Shown here piece by piece: positions 24,501 through 30,949 of a stretch of DNA of 64,000 nucleotides. The DNA comes from Aurelia coerulea (Eukaryota > Cnidaria > Scyphozoa > Semaeostomeae > Ulmaridae), in assembly GCA_039566865.1 (NCBI GenBank), contig CM076960.1, positions 16,350,501 through 16,414,500 of the forward strand, written 5' to 3'. Within the stretch, counting starts at the first letter, position 1, and the number at the start of each line of letters is the position of its first letter. The notes under the pieces are model-generated. The model was given only the letters and a program-made list of their open reading frames with translations, was not told where the DNA came from and did not search any database. The position numbers and the translations under genes were made by a program.

Positions 24501-27500
24501 CCAGTACCACCTGCGGAAAAAGCGAAATATTTGCGACCGCAAAGAGACCATCCCCCACTTGGCGTGGAACTATTATGGGATCCAGAGACAGTCGACCTTT
24601 ATATTGAAGTGTTAAAGAAATCGATCAATCCTGTCACGTTAGAAGCTGGAGCTGGTGCCATTCACAATCTGATTGCTTGTCAATGGAACGTGAGTTTGGT
24701 CTTTATTTATTATTATTTGTTTCGGCGGACCAAATAGCAAGTCTATTTGTAGGTTCATTCGTTCATTGTCAAAAGAAGTCAGTAAGCACAGCATAGGTTC
24801 CAAACCTTTTAATCGGCGTAAAAGGTGGGTGTAAAATTCTATGACCTATTTCTTCTGATTGAATGGCTTGAAAGAAACTTATCTATGATTCTACCATTAG
24901 ACTTTTCAGAAATTTTGAACATTTTTCGATGCAACGTCATCAAATTTCTAAATCATAAACCAGAAGAGTGACAGACTTTTGCTTGATACCATATTGTAGA
25001 CATCCATAAACTATGGTTTTCTTGGACATTGTTTCATGTTGTGATAAACAGTTTAGATTTCCCACAAGGTTGTATACTTTTCTTTTAAATTAAAATCGTT
25101 ATTCACTCTTATTTGAAAGATTTTCTGCAAATGAATTTCTTAACAAGCTTTTGAAGAGTACATCCCAGAGTGCTTTGAAAAATAGTCCACTTGATTTTTT
25201 ATATTTGCTTTCAGTGGGCAGCATTCCTCCGGACGCATGTGCGAAAACAAGAAGGCCTTCGCCCATTATTCGAATTACTCACAGTCGAGCAAGAATACGT
25301 TGTGAGAGCAGTAGCACTTTGTTTGAGGAATCTCTCCCTGGAGGATAGGAATAAACAATTAACTGGTAAGAATAAATCTGGAAATGTTATGTTATGTTAT
25401 GTTATGTTATGTTATGTTATGTTATGTTATGTTATGTTATGTTATGTTCAACATGTTCAACATGTTCAACATGTTCAACATGTTCAACATGTTCAACATG
25501 TTCAACATGTTCAGTTATTTTTAGAATTTTTCCTGGTTGAAATCGGTCACTCTGTTTAGATTTTAAATGGATTTTCTAAAAAAAGTCCCATCGAGAAATC
25601 TTAAAAAGCGTGCTAAAATCGCGAGCGAGTTTCCTTAATATGTTTACCTTCAAGCAATGAATTTAGCATGCCTTAGCAAGTGCTATCCTCTTGGGGGAAT
25701 GAAAAAGTCTTCCCCCTGGTAGGAATAACTTATTCAGGGGACTCTTGTCATGCCAGGAAGGAAAACAGAGGGAATTTCGCTCGTCATTTTCATCCGTTTT
25801 TGCAGGTTTTCGAACGGGGCTTTCTGCAGAAAATCTCCCATATTGATGGAAAGGGTTGGCCAATTAAAGCCGGGTAAATTACTGAACCTATTGGACATAT
25901 TGGGAATAAAACAAGACAGTTTTCAACATTATTGCTTTGGTAGTCAGGGAGCAGCATTTTGCAAACGCCGGGCATTTTTATTGACTCACCCGGTATAAAT
26001 AGAACAAAGAAATGCCTACGCACACTATTGTTTTTCTTGCTGAAAAGTATCCATTATTCATGCTTTGCCGAGATCATGAAATGCGTAGGCTAATTTGAGA
26101 CTTGCCGTACGTAGTTGCTCTTTCCGTTTATTCCCGTTAAATCACTAGGCTTAACTTTATGTTTTCCATCTCACAGGTAAATACGCAATGCAAGAATTAG
26201 TAGCTGTTCTTCCACCACCAAGTTCTCCTGAAGGCGAAGAAGAACCTTCTGAATACACCATTTGCTCGATATTAGGAACATTACAAGTTCTTACACATGC
26301 GTCGTATGATAACTGCAAGTAAGATCACTAGTTTATTACATGTAATTTACTAGACTGATTATATGTTCGTAGGATATCGCTATTCATAGACTGATGGACG
26401 CTATAACTACGACTCATGGCCATACGCTTCCAGAAACGGACATGGCCTAAATCACCTGCTATTTATTCTCAAAACCACCGACCCTAAAACGCCGCAAATA
26501 GTGGCTTTCCTGAAGTGCTCCACTGCAAAACAAGCTATCAGTACTTAGATGAATGTTTCTTCGAGCTATCAAAGCAAAAAACTCCCACCTACAAGTGACA
26601 TTTTGGCGGTTTGGGGGGGGGTGCAAGAGATCTCTTATTAAGATCACTTATTTATTACATGTAATCTACCTTGTTAAAATGATATCAGGCGTGTGTCTGG
26701 TCATTTTACCCACTGTTTGAAAATGCTTGCTGAAAACTACCTAATCTGTTTGCCTACCTGATATTTTTTAATCTGATTTTGAGGATTTTCGTATGATTTA
26801 AAATTCAAGGTTTTACACTTACATGCAGAATTTCAAAATTTGTTTCGCAAACTTGCCTACTCTCAAGTACCGAATAAACGGGGGGGGTGAGAATAATCGG
26901 GGGGGTTGGAAATGGTTCAATATAATAATAATCGGGGGGGTTGGAACAATCGGGGGGGTTGGAAAAATTGAGAATAGTCGTTTTTCGTTTTCTTAGTAAA
27001 ACACGTATCTAACATGGGTACCACGTATGTAAACCACGTGTGTAACACGGGTCAGACAAACAAAGGAGAATAAAGTTAATAAATACAGTAAGTACATTTG
27101 CTTAGCAGGAATTATTAAAAAAATGTGTTCACTATTACTTCTATTTTTCAAAAATTAATAAAAGGGGGGGTTGGAATAAAAGTGGGGGGGTTGAAAATTT
27201 TTCAAAAATTAATAAGCGGGGGGGGACGATTATTCGGTACTTGAGAGTACCAATGTACAAAGGCTTCAGTTTATTTGCTCTTTCGTCATTCTCCTGTAGT
27301 TTCCGTGAAAAGGTTCTTTCTTACAAATCAACGATTTAAAATGATTTGAATGATTTGTATCATACAGAACAGCCTGTGCTGTTCATTATTCTTGGGAAAA
27401 TTTATGGAAATGATTTTTCGCTATGAGTAGATAAGAATGCAACGAGGCTCGCTTGGAACGAGAGCAGTTTTTGAAGAGCAAACAGAGGCAAAATGGCTTT

Positions 27501-29443
27501 ATCTTTTCCCAAGGGCATGTTTCAGTTCCACTCTCGCGATATTGATCTTTTGTTTCCTTCACAGGCAATTTTATGATCATGGTGGGGTAAAACGAGTTAT
27601 TGCATTGACGAGAGAAAAAGACCCAAAGCGAGAAAAAGCACTACGAACATATTCACAAAGAGTCGTTCTCGATGCAAACCGAGTAAGTTCAATATTTTCT
27701 ATGATTTATTCAACGGTATCAACAGAATTGAAAAATGATATAGCTTTGAATGGGAATATTATAATGATTATGTGACAAAGTGTCCCAAAAAAATTGTGCC
27801 CTGTTTGTCTGAAGATTGCGACAAAACGGCAAAAGATTCTCGCAAAATTTTGCATGATGCTGCTCTTCGGATATTAGATTAAAGTTTCCAACCATCCCCG
27901 TAAAAATCCGTTGAGAAATGATGGAGCTATGACCTTCAGGAGACCAAATTTGCCCGATCACTGAAACCAGCGGTCGGCCATTTTGTCTTACTATTTTGCA
28001 GCGATAAATTGAATTGAAAATGAAACAGCATCCTCCAATTTCATAGCTTTCGTGAAAATTCCGATAATCCTCGGAGAGTTCCACTATTTCTGACCTCACA
28101 GAAATGATTTCTTACTTCACACGAAGATACTTATCACTGCAAGAAGGTAAGACAAAATGGCCGACTGCTGGTTTCAGCCATCAGGCAAATTTGGTCTTCG
28201 GAAGGTCATAGCTCCATCATTTCTCAACGGATTTTTACGGGGATGGTTGCAAACTTTATTTGAATATCTGAAGAGCAGCATCGTGCAAAAGTTTGGCGAG
28301 AATCTTTTGCTGTTTTGTCGCAATCTTTAGGCAAACGGGGCACAAATTTTTTGGGACACCCTGTAGTTAACCCTGCAACTAAAACTCGTCTCAAATTAGA
28401 TCTCACCTGAGATTTGCGATAACGCAAAATTCCTTTTGGAAAACAGTTCTATTGTTGTTATTCGTGGGCATTTGCAGGCAACATCTAATTTGAGACAGGC
28501 TATAATTGAAGGGGCTCCGTCGTCAAAATGTAAGCAAAACGATGATTTTTGCAGTTTTTTGAAAGGTGATATCACACAGGATTTTCGTATTTTCTTCAGA
28601 ATGAAAGTTGCTGTTTGGGCATTAATCATTGTACTTCATTAAGGAACAAATCAAACATACATATCTTCTACGATTGCTCGGATATAAGTGGATTTTAACG
28701 GTCGCTTTTTGGTGGATTGGGTGAAGCCACCAAACAAACTGCAGATAACAATGAATGAACAATGGATAATCTGCGACACGTGCGAGTTTACGGATTTGTT
28801 GACGACGGAGCCCCTTTGATACCGCAATGGTTTGTGTAAGTAAGTAATTACAGATTTATTTATTTGATTTCTTGTTTAGGTCCTGATGCAAGTCTGGCAT
28901 TTCAAGCAATTCCAAGATCCAATCAAAAAGGAGCTATGGTCACACAGTAAGGCAGCAGACGAGGAAAAAGCATACAAAACAGCCACGTTAAAGCAACCGC
29001 CAAAAGCAAAGCGAGACAATTACGCCGAGATGGAAGATAAGCAAACGGATATACCTCTGCGAAGGGATGCTAGAAGATTCGTCATGGTTGAAGATAAAGA
29101 TGATGATGATGATGATTACCAAGCCGGGACTCTGCCTTCAAAAGGGAGACTTGACAATGATGAAAAACCAGCGCGGGAAGGTATTGAAATGAGAGAAAGG
29201 CCACCTGCGTATGAGTCAAGAGAGGAGGAACCACTTGTCTCAGGGAAAAGTACCAAGGAGAAGAAAGATAAAAAGAAAAAGGGCAAGAAAGGAAGCACGA
29301 GCAGCAAGTTAGAGGAAGATGAAGACGAAGTGGAAGGGGAAACAACCCCACTTTATTCAAACCCCATATATAAGGGGAAGACAGAGAAAGACGAAGACAA
29401 AGTTAGACTACAAGATGGGTCTCAAGCAGATTCATGGGTCTGA
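3589..29443 (+). CDS. CTNND: delta-catenin / p120-catenin family protein (15 exons)
   Basis: Armadillo protein that in this family binds the juxtamembrane tail of classical cadherins at the plasma membrane and modulates Rho GTPases. Exons, all with AG/GT borders: 3589-3614, 4965-5132, 5941-6375, 11874-12122, 17305-17925, 18536-18680, 19242-19362, 20927-21043, 22393-22677, 23311-23565, 24492-24689, 25215-25365, 26177-26318, 27565-27682, 28880-29443. Phases match at every junction, giving about 1194 residues from ATG 3599. Residues 1-496 are Ser/Thr-rich and probably disordered. Armadillo repeats begin near residue 500 (motifs NTAGYIQHLCYKDENIK, AAGALKNLSYG, PLSGWER, ENIVCTLRNLSY) and continue to about 1010 with a Lys-rich insert near 780-804. 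The tail has PPAY, NPIY and terminal DSWV, the ending shared by ARVCF, delta-catenin and p0071. Exon 1 has an acceptor site and an open frame upstream of the ATG, so more N-terminal exons, for example for the usual coiled coil, may lie upstream. Confidence 0.93.
3620..4125. repeat. AGCATAG-ended dispersed inverted repeat, copy 1
   Basis: About 500 bp in the first delta-catenin intron, starting within a few bases of the exon 1 donor. It carries the shared phrases AAACTTTAGATACTTATCTA, CCAGAAGAGTGACAGACTTT and the ending TTTAAAGATTTGGAAC. Five more copies lie at 24790-25060, 38126-38662, 46325-46816, 55310-55755 and 62815-63486. Confidence 0.7.
4200..5700. repeat. cluster of mutually inverted repeats in delta-catenin introns 1-2
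   Basis: A segment containing GTGCATTCCAGGAATTGTC and GCAAACATGATCATATATCG (4355-4405) recurs inverted at about 4540-4605 and forward at about 5370-5425. Between them, 4665-4733 and 4750-4825 form a palindrome (AACCTGGAAGGAAAGAAATA and its complement). A segment at about 5600-5700 recurs inverted at 16090-16185. Exon 2 (4965-5132) sits inside this cluster. Confidence 0.6.
6876..7349. mobile_element. 474 bp MITE, CAGTAAAAACCC ends, TA duplication
   Basis: Left end CAGTAAAAACCCGCGTGTAA and right end with ACGGCTTTTTACTG are inverted relatives, each flanked by TA. The interior repeats AGGTTCTTA-type phrases. It belongs with the element at 33694-34074; a further partial end (CAGTAAATCCCCATACAGTA) is at 7578. 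Confidence 0.65.
8547..8908. mobile_element. G-run MITE inside the 3.2 kb transposon
   Basis: It has the same interior as 2875-3272 (GGTTCTTGGCTAAATTTTGG at the left, ATCCCCAGGTGTCTTTACTA at the right, then a C-run). No clear target duplication was found, and the left G-run is short (GGGGAGGGGG). Confidence 0.6.
9001..10275 (+). pseudogene. degenerate coding relic, probable transposon-associated protein
   Basis: Protein-like stretches in broken frames: YGSLYVNSLENLEETHPGC (about 9345-9402), an intact piece from 9563 to 9874 (KWTSNHAAQARNTEALCDLA, then HIRPSQIIKSAKSVVKI, NPFDPSIDASQLHNLSSG), and RATWTCLVGLMAMVGAAPC near 10220-10275. Stops such as TAA near 9481 and frame changes break it up. 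The style recalls uncharacterised proteins carried by cnidarian repeats, but that is from memory and no family name can be given. Confidence 0.5.
10505..10660. repeat. dispersed repeat shared with 45620-45760
   Basis: Phrases such as TTACAATACACATTACGATC, CTACAATACTACTAGGAC and GGGAGCAAAAGGCTGGGTCT recur with few changes at 45635-45760. It may be a retroelement tail. Confidence 0.45.
12799..13353. mobile_element. 555 bp hAT-like non-autonomous transposon with perfect 8 bp duplication
   Basis: The left end CAGTGGCGTAACG and right end CGTTACGCCACTG are perfect 13 bp inverted repeats of hAT style (CAGTG start). CTCTGCAT stands directly before (12791-12798) and after (13354-13361), an exact 8 bp target duplication as made by hAT transposases. 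The subterminal parts carry GGGCCCC runs. No coding frame of note. Confidence 0.88.
13390..13636 (+). pseudogene. 3' end of a non-LTR retrotransposon ORF2
   Basis: The frame from 13404 reads SFGLQIWNRLPDDIKSAENL, then VQFKRLIKSWDGATCRCNVC. The pattern IWN.LP..I......F...I..W....C.C..C is the usual end of LINE ORF2 proteins in invertebrates. Only this 5'-truncated tail remains, as expected for incomplete reverse transcription. Simple repeats CACACA (13739-13757) and ACAACA (about 13851-13889) follow. Confidence 0.75.
14362..16083 (+). CDS. intronless nested gene, unknown 573-residue protein with degenerate internal repeats
   Basis: I do not recognise this protein. The 573-codon frame lies in the intron between delta-catenin exons 4 and 5, on the same strand. 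An in-frame TAA ends directly before the ATG, and TGA follows at 16081, so it is neither a cassette exon nor an extension of the host gene. Residues 12-50 form a possibly folded head (LTPVTKEALKLLQVF, then TKWRLTNSDGMVSLLLQWG). Residues 50-80 are very rich in Lys and Arg and look like a nuclear localisation signal. The rest is hydrophilic and probably disordered, with a loosely repeated acidic-aromatic motif about every 45 residues: EEAFLYDSLKRRK (about 155), HDEVFPHDSLKSK (201), EETHRYDSY (251), DETLIYESLMRKK (290), then DEPPVF (438) and DDPPVF (506). A 30 bp unit is doubled at 15736-15795 (STGNRGMLET twice). No signal peptide or membrane segment is seen. A frame this long in AT-rich intron DNA suggests selection, but expression is unproven. 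Confidence 0.7.
   Translation: MTRKDDNQRALTPVTKEALKLLQVFISSGLSTKWRLTNSDGMVSLLLQWGKKKQQRKYSGRVLSHRKKTLLKRKSQKKKSEGSSTSQRGSAGSSLISSPIYSEFSSDDPWSPRAARRMNWGSVHRSPLSSDSVFSGEECRSSLLKPLCSQELSAEEAFLYDSLKRRKTDSWRRENKLPSESALDERLVPGNCDRANRLVSHDEVFPHDSLKSKENTSEAMPKSASNEVSVAEEILRRQTEKDTAPASMSKEETHRYDSYQMDQCDGNYTVKTAYANETHTTRKQLSSFSDETLIYESLMRKKDQIRQSEMSKTGGTFNNEVPYTQNSQVIRSAGRSSDRPLILYENYVVSNALEIGNRELETQGQLDRPEDVERHTEFERQENHDKSAVKQEQEEVRTKGAFLDVYQKIKTVSGNYNSHETSHKQETLQKEEKYDHNDEPPVFCDINVASGSIECKKSSTGNRGMLETSTGNRGMLETVVLSRSRCSSGEPWDFHDEAERKMKRWDDPPVFHESDYSSDTLQRKEAVDDKCLESSDESEIIIIDYGTVNGQRSKRLFPFYRVFNKDRFCKTLA
16090..16185. repeat. inverted copy of the segment at 5600-5700
   Basis: TTGACACCTCGATTCAAAGC and CAAAGCCGCAAAAGTTTTTT here match the complement of about 5600-5700. 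It begins directly after the stop codon of the nested gene, so it may form part of its 3' UTR. Confidence 0.5.
16190..17304. other. intron without recognised features
   Basis: Between the nested gene and delta-catenin exon 5 I see no coding exon, RNA gene or clear repeat. Confidence 0.5.
17305..17925 (+). CDS. CTNND: delta-catenin exon 5 with five 15-residue repeats
   Basis: Largest exon of the N-terminal half (residues about 290-496). Bases 17385-17609 are five head-to-tail 45 bp units coding variants of GGSLRSSTRDESLRQ, preceded by shorter partial units (EDSFREGSLRE). The units are rich in Ser-Leu-Arg and Arg-Asp and could be phosphorylated, but no known motif was matched. A PPAY motif (WW-domain ligand type) follows at about residue 425, then a Thr-rich block (MITTETTSK) like those in exons 3 and 4, and a Gly-rich stretch. 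The exon starts and ends in phase 1, so it can be skipped without shifting the frame. Confidence 0.9.
18332..18440. repeat. short palindromic element with GTCTCAAATTAGAT ends
   Basis: It begins GTCTCAAATTAGATGTCAC and ends near AAATTTGAGAC. A better copy at 28387-28494 ends ATCTAATTTGAGAC, and one end is repeated at about 29968-30003. About 110 bp, with no coding capacity. Confidence 0.55.
18536..26318 (+). CDS. CTNND: armadillo-repeat exons of the delta-catenin gene
   Basis: Exons 6-13 code the armadillo solenoid. Landmarks recalled from the vertebrate family are visible in order: the first helix set with GYIQHLCYKDENIK, then ELDIIPLLVQLLQHP and GALKNLSYG, GGIPACVKLL with GILYNLSS, the PLSGWER stretch, GLVDALVWML, VCTLRNLSYRVDKEI, a basic linker rich in Lys and Arg, ELLWDPETVDLYIEVLKKS, AGAGAIHNLIACQW and VALCLRNLSLEDRNK. 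Exons 7-11 are joined in phase 0; exons 12 and 13 end in phases 1 and 2. This region is the cadherin-binding part in known members. Confidence 0.92.
19485..19640. repeat. inverted copy of the repeat at 4750-4890
   Basis: AGAAAGAAGACTGTTAACTC and CTTAAAACCTGAAAGGAAAG here are the complement of phrases near 4870 and 4785. It lies in the intron after delta-catenin exon 7. Confidence 0.6.
20043..20230 (+). mobile_element. tRNA-derived SINE
   Basis: It starts GGGATGGCTCAGTGTAGCAC (box A-like) and has GGTGGTTTGAGTCCCCTCCC (box B-like GGTTTGAGTCC) about 45 bp later, at spacing typical of a tRNA promoter. A non-tRNA body follows (GAGGAGGGTCGCCAACTCTC). No standard anticodon loop was confirmed. Confidence 0.55.
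21079..21165 (+). repeat. 85 bp tandem duplication of the 3' end of delta-catenin exon 8 with its donor
   Basis: The sequence from GTGAATATGTTACTGGAATC through the donor GTAAGTTC is present at 20999-21051 and again 85 bp later, with the following intron bases (TCTTTATCCA, CCTTTGTTTTC) copied too. The second copy has its own intact donor (21129) but no acceptor. Reading on from the first copy meets TGA at 21086. Confidence 0.85.
21707..22076. mobile_element. 370 bp inverted-repeat element
   Basis: Arms start CACCTTTTCAAGATAAGAGG and end with the complement at 22076. The similarity runs inward through the phrases TTTTGCATTTTTGAGTCTAA and TTCACATTCATGTCTGTC, so almost the whole element is a palindrome centred near 21890. 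Confidence 0.7.
22270..22370. repeat. dispersed repeat shared (inverted) with about 820-930
   Basis: AACTTCGATTTGAATGGGGA and CTCTGCAAATGCAAGCTTAT resemble the complement of sequence near 850-930. It ends about 20 bp before delta-catenin exon 9. Confidence 0.45.
23611..24153. repeat. three tandem copies of a 184 bp unit
   Basis: The unit begins GCAGCTAATTTACTAACTCA at 23611 and recurs at 23795 and 23980. It includes CCAAAGTGTTGTCTCACGTT and GTGAATCATATGATATAGGA. It lies in the intron after delta-catenin exon 10; the short open frames in it repeat with the unit and are not genes. Confidence 0.85.
24790..25060. repeat. AGCATAG-ended dispersed inverted repeat, copy 2 (half)
   Basis: It starts AGCATAGGTTCCAAACC and contains the shared CCAGAAGAGTGACAGACTTT phrase, but the right half is missing after about 25060. 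It lies in the intron after delta-catenin exon 11. Confidence 0.6.
25387..25514. repeat. pentamer (GTTAT)n passing into a 9-mer (CAACATGTT)n array
   Basis: Bases 25387-25447 are 12 or so GTTAT units; from 25448 the array changes to seven units of CAACATGTT. It starts about 20 bp after the donor of delta-catenin exon 12. Confidence 0.9.
26860..27247. mobile_element. 388 bp MITE with internal G7 runs, TA duplication
   Basis: Ends CTCTCAAGTACCGAATAA and its complement TTATTCGGTACTTGAGAG, each next to TA. Seven or so runs of seven or more G (most before TTGG) lie inside on the plus strand. Confidence 0.75.
27776..28363. mobile_element. 588 bp inverted-repeat element of the GGGTGTCCC family
   Basis: Ends AGTGTCCCAAAAAAATTGTG and its relative ACAAATTTTTTGGGACACCC. 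Arms of about 150-200 bp are inverted copies (CGTAAAAATCCGTTGAGAAA and so on). Relatives: 36970-37509 and 42559-43342; single ends near 43520 and 61199. Confidence 0.7.
28508..28816. mobile_element. inverted-repeat element with GGGGCTCCGTCGTC ends
   Basis: Left end AAGGGGCTCCGTCGTCAA and right end GACGACGGAGCCCCTTT are inverted repeats. Related sequence lies at about 58033-58350 (inverted) and 60020-60260. It sits 63 bp before delta-catenin's last exon. Confidence 0.65.
28880..29443 (+). CDS. CTNND: delta-catenin last exon with PPxY, NPxY and PDZ ligand
   Basis: Terminal coding exon, residues about 1008-1194. It begins with the last helical segment (VLMQVWHFKQFQDPIKKELW), aligned with the end of the p120 armadillo domain, then changes to a charged low-complexity tail: a run of Asp near 29098-29115, a PPAY motif at about residue 1115, a Lys-rich block, an acidic block and NPIY at about 1168. 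The protein ends QADSWV followed by TGA. DSWV is the class of C-terminal PDZ ligand known from ARVCF, delta-catenin and p0071. A 3' UTR must follow; its end was not determined. Confidence 0.93.
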   Translation, partial: VLMQVWHFKQFQDPIKKELWSHSKAADEEKAYKTATLKQPPKAKRDNYAEMEDKQTDIPLRRDARRFVMVEDKDDDDDDYQAGTLPSKGRLDNDEKPAREGIEMRERPPAYESREEEPLVSGKSTKEKKDKKKKGKKGSTSSKLEEDEDEVEGETTPLYSNPIYKGKTEKDEDKVRLQDGSQADSWV

Positions 29444-30665
29444 TTGAGATGTCATGGGCCTCAACGAGGTGCAGTAATTCATTTGTAGATGTTTTAAATG
29501 TTTCTTTCATTTTACATTCTTGAGAATAATGACTGTGCACACTGCGGACCGATGGTTGGTGCAGGGACGGTGGAAAGGGGCACCTTTTAAGGGGTGAAGC
29601 TACAAAAAAGTGAGCAACTTAAAAAAGAATGAATTTCAGCAGGGGATTAGGCGAAATCGAATGCCCCCATGCTTTCCCATACTCTTGGCGTTAACGGTCG
29701 ATGTTATCCCTGAGGCCAAAATTGTTGGTACTTAGCTTACTCTTAGCTTCCTGCTAAACAGCAAGTCCACGGCTACACCCCCTGGGGGCTGCAGGCTTTT
29801 TGTTGCCATTGTTTTGGGAGTATGGTATTGTTTAAGGTCCATACCACGTTGCTTGTGTAAGGTGAGTTATATTCATGATTAAATGTCCGTAAAAATCTGA
29901 TTTGACCTTTTTCACTTTGTTTTTTTCGATCTCACTATTGTTGAAGTGTTTTGCATAAGGTATTTTGCGTTATCGCAAGTCTCATCTGACATCTAATTTG
30001 AGACCGGCTTTAGTTGGTTCTGCGGGACAAAATTTGTCGTGGGCTACCTTGGATATTTTCCCTTTCAGGGGTATAAAATCCTTCGGGATTAATCGCATTG
30101 CTTAGATATCAATGCCGACGGCTAGGGAATGACATAGTCATGTGAATGAAATACGATCGTCATACTGCAGAAGCTTGTGAAATGTCGTTATCTTAAAACG
30201 TAGGTTACCGTGAGTGACTGCTCTTGTAATTAAGTGCATTTAGTTCGTAGGGAGTAGAGATATCCTATCCTTTAAAACTTTTTTGTATAGTTTTGCAATT
30301 AGCATACACCCTTCATTGTTTACGCTTTGATGCATGTAGCTCAATCAAATGCCTGTGAATGAAGTAGATGCTTGGTAGACCACCGTGGTGTGAGACTGTC
30401 ACTGCCATGGTAGAACCTCAGTCCTTTTCATGTAGCTATGACAGAATTGCCTACCAGTCATTTCCCTTGCTGAGAAATGAATTCGTTCACACTGCTCCCG
30501 TTCTGTTGTAGTCCATTTTTGGCTCTTGATTGATGATTGGCGTCAGTTGCTATTGTCTAAAGAATTAGCATAAGATGCCACCGGCATCGTGTAGACAGGA
30601 GGCCAAAACGGCACTTTTTTATGCCGTTTTCAAATCCTACCTGCATCGTGTAAACGGGATCTTAG

Positions 30666-30949
30666 CCCGGGGGGGGGGGTACTTCACATATTTTGGGTAC
30701 GGGGACGTGCCATCGGGAAGGATATCTATTTTCATGGTTTTTGGTTTTCGACTTTTGGTTTCAAATGGTTTCACGATTTTGGTATTCTTTTTCGGAAAAT
30801 TGGTAAAAGGTCTGGTATACTTTTTCGCAAAATTGGTATACGGTCGGGTATACTTTTTCGCAAAATTGGTATAAGGAACGGGTATGTCTTTGAAGCGTCG
30901 ATTGCACGTCCCCGACCAAAACCTGGTCAAGTACCCCCCCCCCCCCGGG
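30666..30949. mobile_element. G-run MITE with exact 8 bp duplication GATCTTAG
   Basis: Starts CCCGGGGGGGGGGTACTT and ends AAGTACCCC through CCCGGG. GATCTTAG stands at 30658-30665 and 30950-30957. The interior repeats GGTATACTTTTTCGCAAAAT. Confidence 0.85.

Noticed and set aside
25191..25559. Extended 122-codon frame through the ATGTT array
   Set aside because: Only the part 25215-25365 is exon; the rest continues past a good donor into simple repeats.
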